Assembly (NCBI GenBank): GCA_030762175.1
Contig: CM060834.1
Location: 33,602,501-33,666,500 of the forward strand
Reading direction: 5' to 3'
Length of the DNA: 64,000 bases
From: Metallyticus violacea
Lineage: Eukaryota > Arthropoda > Insecta > Mantodea > Metallyticidae
Shown: positions 58,601 to 64,000 of the stretch, one piece after another
How positions within the stretch are numbered: position 1 is the first letter of the stretch
Layout of the letters: every line of letters starts with the position of its first letter
The notes under the pieces: model-generated
The model's input: only the letters and a program-made list of their open reading frames with translations
Databases searched by the model: none
What the model was told of the DNA's origin: nothing
Position numbers and translations under genes: made by a program

Positions 58601-60454
58601 ACTGAGGCTTTGACATTAAAATATATAAGTAAAAGTGTTGCTTTTATTTTCTGAGTTCATTGCTTTGCGATAGTCACAATATTGCGCTGAAATCAAACTT
58701 TATGATGCATTCTTCCCCAAATTGAGTTTTATTGCCCAGTCACTTTGTTCGTTCTGCTTCTTAATGTTAGATGCTCGCTCCAGGAGCGGAATGCTCTTAA
58801 TTTCAGCGCCTGCCTTTCCAAGCTCTGTTCTGTGCTGGAATGGCAGGCCATGTACCATGGAAAGGCAATATAGAGGTGCGCATTAAATAAAATCTTGATA
58901 CCGCTTTAGGAAAAACAGTCCGGGGTCAGAGTGATTCCATTCAACATATCCCATCAAGGCATCGCGCTGCACGCAACGCTCCTCATTAATTTTCTACCTG
59001 ACTTCCTCAGCTCGCACATAGGGTAGACGCACAGAGGACGCTGTTTCCAAGCAGCCGCGTGGCACTGGAGGGTTGGATGAGCAATGGTGCCCCTTTAAAG
59101 AACACGGCCTGCACATTATTTCTAAAAGTGACATATAGTAGGGGAGATGTGCAAAATATGGAATATCGTTTTCATTATATGCGTATATTTTTCATTCTAT
59201 GCTATATTGTATACAAGAATGGCCTTAAGGGAAGTATTAAAGGGAAAGAGGTGGAAGTCAAAATCACATGTTAATTTTATATCATTTCAATATTTGGAAA
59301 TTTCTGTTTATTTTGATATAATATTCATTAATGTTGCTTGGTAATAAGTAATTTTACCAAATTTTTAATTATTTCAATGCAGAAGCCATTTTGGGGGGAT
59401 TTGGTGAGCACTTATTCAGGTAAAGTTCTCTATCTCAGGAAATATTCTAGAAACCTCTGGTTTGTTTTGAAAATAGAAAAAGATATATTTCATATATTGG
59501 ATTTCATGACATTATTCTTTGTTGTTTTGCAATGTTGGAGAGTTTTGGCTGGTGTTTTCCTCAAAAAGTTAGTTTTCCTGTAAAAGCAGTTTTGGCTGCA
59601 ATTATTGCAAAACTACGTTTTTTTCGCATAAGTTTCCCATTTTTTTGGGACCTGTATAAACTGTCACTTTGAAACTTTTACCATTTGTTTATGATATTAT
59701 TGTAATTGAAGATGTATTATGGTAGATCTAGGCCAAAATGTGTAAATATAAAAATTAAAACGCTGAGAAAAAAATTAGAAAAACAGAAAAAAATATAATA
59801 AAACGAGAACAAAAATTAGTAAAATAGAAAAAAAAAAAAAAACAACAATCAATTGTACGTAATTTATAATTTGCTTCAGAGTCATGGTATAGTGGTGAAA
59901 ATAGATCAGAAAATGTCAATTATGTGCATCGTATGCTGTAAAAGTTTCATTTCATTAGCTTCATTGGTTAACAAAATGGGAACTGAAGTTTGTAAATTTA
60001 ATATTACAAGAATGGGGTGTTCATACTGCCTTAAATTGCATTATTCTGTAACAATAATAATGATAATGTAAACCAGTAAAGACAAACTGGATCACATCTA
60101 ACAATTTTCCAACATTAAAATGTACGGAAAGAAACTAAGCAGTATAAAAACTATCTAACTATTTTTAGTTCTACCTAAGTAGGACTATAATTTACTGTAT
60201 CGTTGCTCTGTAATATTTCACGTGAACTAAGCAAGCAAACCATAATACATTGAAAATTTGAGATGGTTCTGAAGCAATTGCATATGATCTTCTTACAGTG
60301 TATGTATTGTATGCACCACAATTCAGAGTATATCAAGGTCACTGTAGAAACGTACTGGAGTGAAGCGTTAGCCAATCAAATTGATAAACCACCTTACAAT
60401 GTTGCCTAGTACAGTGTCTCAAAGTTCCTGGCAAGGAGTCGTTTTCTATATCAT
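58601..60454. other. Non-coding stretch, nothing recognised
   Basis: Several plus-strand frames of 65-81 codons (59059-59583) are open but Phe/Ile/Lys-rich and without motifs. An A-rich block at 59760-59845 precedes. Confidence 0.4.
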
Positions 60455-60479
60455 AAAAAAAAAAAAAAAAAAAAAAAAA
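60455..60479. repeat. Poly(A) run of 25 bases
   Basis: An uninterrupted A25, perhaps the tail of a plus-strand retroelement. No body is recognisable upstream. Confidence 0.9.
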
Positions 60480-60761
60480 GGCGTAGAAATGCCTGAACGG
60501 ACAGAGCTTTCTTCTCTATTCTTTCTTGTGCAAATGATATTTTGATCCCTGTTGGTTGCCAACATTCTGGAACACTTGTTTAAACGGAATGTTGACAGCT
60601 TGAACTCGTGATATCCGCTGAATACAAACAATAAACACTGACGCATGCAGAAAGTGTAAGCTGAGAAGAAAGCCATTTCTTGATATATCGTTATTGTGTG
60701 TTGCAGTGGATAAATAAAAATAGACTTGTAATAATTATAGTGATTGATTTGCATTGATATG

Positions 60762-60962
60762 TTTTATTTAAGGACGCTCTTTAACATCTCAGGTCATCAG
60801 CGTCCTATTCAATTCCGGGCTTGAAACGGCCGACTAATTTTGCTCAGAAGTCTCTTCTTTCAGGCTTGAGGTTCTTTTTCGTGCCGTAAATGTACGACAC
60901 GGGACTCACGGCTTTACTTCCCTTCAGAAGGTAGCCATAATTAGGAGTTTTACGCCCGAAAA
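60762..60962 (-). mobile_element. tRNA-SINE family 2, partial
   Basis: Minus-oriented body: GGACGCTCTTTAACATCTCA, GTCATCAGCGTCCTATTCAA, TAAATGTACGACACGGGAC and GTAGCCATAATTAGGAGTTT. It is truncated before the tRNA-like head at about the same point as the copy at 38927. Confidence 0.8.
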
Positions 60963-61419
60963 ATAAAAATTATACAGAATAAAGTTTTGTTTTAACGGTT
61001 TTCTAACCATGGTATTTTTATTAGAAGTGCTACATTGTCGTTAGTGTTTAAATTAATTAGTTCATGAATTAGTATTCTGTTTTCTGTTTTCTTTCTTTCT
61101 TCCACCTTTTTCCTTTCTCTTCATTTCCTTCTTTCTTTGAATATGTTGCTGGTTTTACAACAGGGGAACTAAAGTCATTTTGGGACAGAGTAGAAGAATA
61201 ATTTACAACATGTATATCATGTTGGAGAGTTTATCTGCAAATGAGTTTGCAAAAATAGACTTCTGGAAGACGGAATAATTTACTGTTTATGCATGTGGTA
61301 CTAGAAGAATAGAGGAATGTAAGAAAAGTATATCTTTTCACAATACAACAGAACTTCACTTATTGCTACTTTTCCTAATGGGAGTGAATTGAGGCGAAAA
61401 CAATTATCAAGAGTATTTT

Positions 61420-61693
61420 TTTAATGGTGTTTAACGCCCGTTTTAACTACTGAGGCACTACAAGCGATGGACACTGATGATAATGAGATGAAATGATACA
61501 TTGTGAAATGTATTTGTTAGAAAGGAAGCGTTCAGGGTCTAAGTTTTACGGTACCTCCCCGGCATTTGCCATTTATGAGGACTGAGGAAAACCTGGAAAA
61601 AACCCGTCAGGGAGGACGATCCTGGTGGGAATCGAACCTTAGATCTCCCATTCAGGAGTCCGCACCTTAATGACCTCGGCCATCCATAGCGGT
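61420..61693 (-). mobile_element. tRNA-SINE family 1, near full length
   Basis: Minus-oriented: head CCGCTATGGATGGCCGAGGT, B box GGTTCGATTCCC (about 61627-61640), body GTACCTCCCCGGCATTTGCC, and a tail ending in an A run at the left. Similar short sequences on each side (CAAGAGTATTTT and CAAGGAATTT) may be a diverged target-site duplication. Confidence 0.88.
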
Positions 61694-64000
61694 TCAAGGA
61701 ATTTAATTTGTTATCCCTGCTACCTGCTTTAACAATGGCAAAACGGTTTTCATTTAAAAGTGTACATATGGGTGTAAAATAACAACATTCTTAATGCCAG
61801 TTGTAAGAACCTCGAAATCAACATCAAACTGTTAAATGTTAGTAATGTCCAGTCACTTGTGAGCTGTGAACTTATTTTCTGTGAAAGATTTTAATTTCAA
61901 ATAAAACCGGTTATTTCCAACCAATGCTTAGACCTGTGGTCTATAACGCAATGTCATTAACCTGCCGATCATTATCATAATAAATAGTGAGCTAATTTTT
62001 TGCAAGTATTGAGGGGAGTATACTTCTGTAGTGGTTTTTAACCTGGAAAATCTGATCGGTTTATCTTAGCAGACAAATTTTCCGGTATAGAGAAAGAACA
62101 AGAACCAGATGCACAGAGATGCTCGACCGCCGTACTGTATGGCAATGTGGCTTCTGTTGCTACGATTACTGAAATATGACAAATTCTCTTGAAGGTAGCT
62201 TGTTGGAAAGTCTGGTAAATTTCAATGAAATGGTGCAAAAATTCGTCAAACAGCATCATTGTTGATCAGCATCATTCTTATAAAAGTTTTAGCCGAATGT
62301 AATCCGTAATTAGCGTTTGATAACTGATGCTACAATTGGTTTATAAAGAACACAGGGTCTCACGATATATTTTGTTTCAACTCTAAGCAATATTAAACTA
62401 AAGCATAGAGGCTCATTCAACAAGTCATTAATTCTGGGGATAACAAATAAATACATTCAGTTAGAAAGTTGCCTTCTGTGTCAAGAAATAACTATAATAT
62501 CCCTTATAAAGTTTCTGGTTTGGTTTATTCATTTTTGTCGCTATGTAACGTCACATTTTTAAAAAAGTAATACAAAATACGATATCTCATTTGTTATGAA
62601 AAACTTCGAAAAAGCGATGTTAAGTATTGCTTATAAACGCTACACAGTTTAGGAGTAACTATTTAGGTGTTGTTCAGTTATTGATAGTTTTTAATCTGTA
62701 AAGAAGTTAGATTCGTAGCGAAAATACCATAATTATATGCTTTTTCTCCGTTATGAACATAAAACTGTTTTAATTATGACGCCAACTGAGAGAACTGAAA
62801 ATCCTCTACAGGATGTAAAATAAATTATGGGTAATTTTGCGATAAAATTGTAAACAAGACGGAACGAATAACAAAATGCATTCGTTAGAGAGAAGGTAAG
62901 TACTGCATTTACTCTCTTCGGGGCAGATAGCTCGCTTTCGCACAAGAGAGAGAGCAAGTGGTTGCATTTCTCAGGGAGGTGATTTAAGATAGCGGTGACC
63001 ATTTGTACGGTTCCCCACGCCTCCATTCCACAAGTGCTTCAAGATAAGAAGGGGAGAATAACAGATCAGAAGACTTCACCAAACACGTGAAGAGGGAGTT
63101 GAAGATGTGGGGACGGAAAATTATACAACGACGAAGAGAAGGAAGTGCGTGCGATTGTTGGAGCAAGGACAAAGTTTTGGTCTTACTCAAACATTTCGCT
63201 TTAACATTTTTTTCCCTCCACAAACTTCCTTTTAGCAACGCTTTCACCAAATCATAAGGCACAGGACCGCATATATTCGCAGAAGATCAAGTTTATCTTT
63301 CTCTGTTACAGAGCCCGGAAGTGTTGAGAGAGAAAGAGAGAGGGAAAAAAAACTTATTCTACTGAAACACAGAAATTCCGAGGAAAGGTTTGAAGAAGTG
63401 AACCAGTAAATATTTGAGGAAAGTATGGGAAAAATTATATTTGGGAAAGAGTAAGAATAAACTGACTTAACGATGTTAGGGTAGATGTGACTAAAGAGGT
63501 TTTTCCAGTAACAAGTGGGTCTGATATAATTATCGAAATAAATTACGTAACACTAGAGTCGTAGGAAGGTCATTTTAAAAGTTATACGCCCTCTTCCAAA
63601 AATGTGTCAAAATTGAAAATCAAATTCTTAGACATTAGCAACATAAATATTTATATGTCAAAATAATATATATTTTTTAACATAGCATCTTTTAGGTTCA
63701 ATATTTTCCAAAACTTTTCAATACCACAGAATTTTTCTAAATCTTCCAAATACACATCTACAGCTTCGATGAATAAACTTGTACAGGAATTTTTTTTTCA
63801 AGTTTGGAATGTTGTCGAAGGAAAAGGTGAAATGTGGAGAAATCGGTATAAATTCAGTTAATTAGAAATGCAGTGAAAGGAAGCATTTTTGTAATCGAAA
63901 TTGCAGAGCTTTACAATGGTACATTCTTCTAGTGCAATTTGAATTTTTTCTTTTCCAAATGAGACATTTAAATTTTCATTTCGTATATAAATTAATCCCA
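61694..64000. other. Non-coding stretch to the end of the window
   Basis: No exon, repeat family or RNA gene recognised. The block 62880-63340 has slightly higher GC and purine-rich GAGAGA runs, with two minus-strand frames (91 and 92 codons) lacking motifs. Confidence 0.4.

Noticed and set aside
1..64000. CRISPR arrays, operons, bacterial promoters or ribosome binding sites
   Set aside because: None seen; introns, tRNA-SINEs and insect-type transposons show the DNA is eukaryotic.

Overview
The window is eukaryotic nuclear DNA, most likely from an insect with a large, repeat-rich genome. It is AT-rich and has almost no long open reading frames. It holds two short, properly spliced coding exons and is otherwise filled with decayed DNA transposons, LINE pieces and tRNA-derived SINEs of arthropod type. 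A hemimetabolous insect such as a cockroach or termite fits the large introns and the repeat mix, but that placement is inference.

The only convincing host gene is on the minus strand. Exon 23040-23214 encodes the second half of an immunoglobulin domain. Exon 15656-15879 encodes the first half of a fibronectin type III domain followed by a Gln/His/Pro-rich stretch. Splice sites and codon phases agree across a 7.16 kb intron. Ig followed by FN3 suggests a neural cell-adhesion protein of the Klingon/Wrapper/Lachesin type. The exons before and after these two were not found, so much of the window is probably intron of this gene.

Layout: 1-15.6 kb holds SINE pieces, a 360-bp foldback, an inverted duplication of a decayed coding fragment, a pogo-like remnant and a mariner with both inverted ends (12415-13706). 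15.6-24.1 kb is the exon region, with a mariner and a Tc1-like element in the intron between the exons and an internally deleted mariner just upstream of the Ig exon. 24-33 kb holds another mariner, a hAT 3' piece, a diverged tandem repeat and a possible LTR. 33-48 kb holds copies of a recurrent element carrying a transposase N-terminal piece, a Crypton-like tyrosine recombinase pseudogene, a LINE piece, a SINE nested in a SINE, and a mariner-type pseudogene split by a GC-rich insert. 48-64 kb holds a LINE C-terminal fragment, a Tc1 fragment, SINEs and microsatellites.

No transposase, recombinase or reverse transcriptase here is intact. I found no convincing new functional system. The best leads are the Ig/FN3 gene, several precisely bounded nested insertions, the five-copy element, and one unidentified cysteine-rich reading frame near 33.2 kb.
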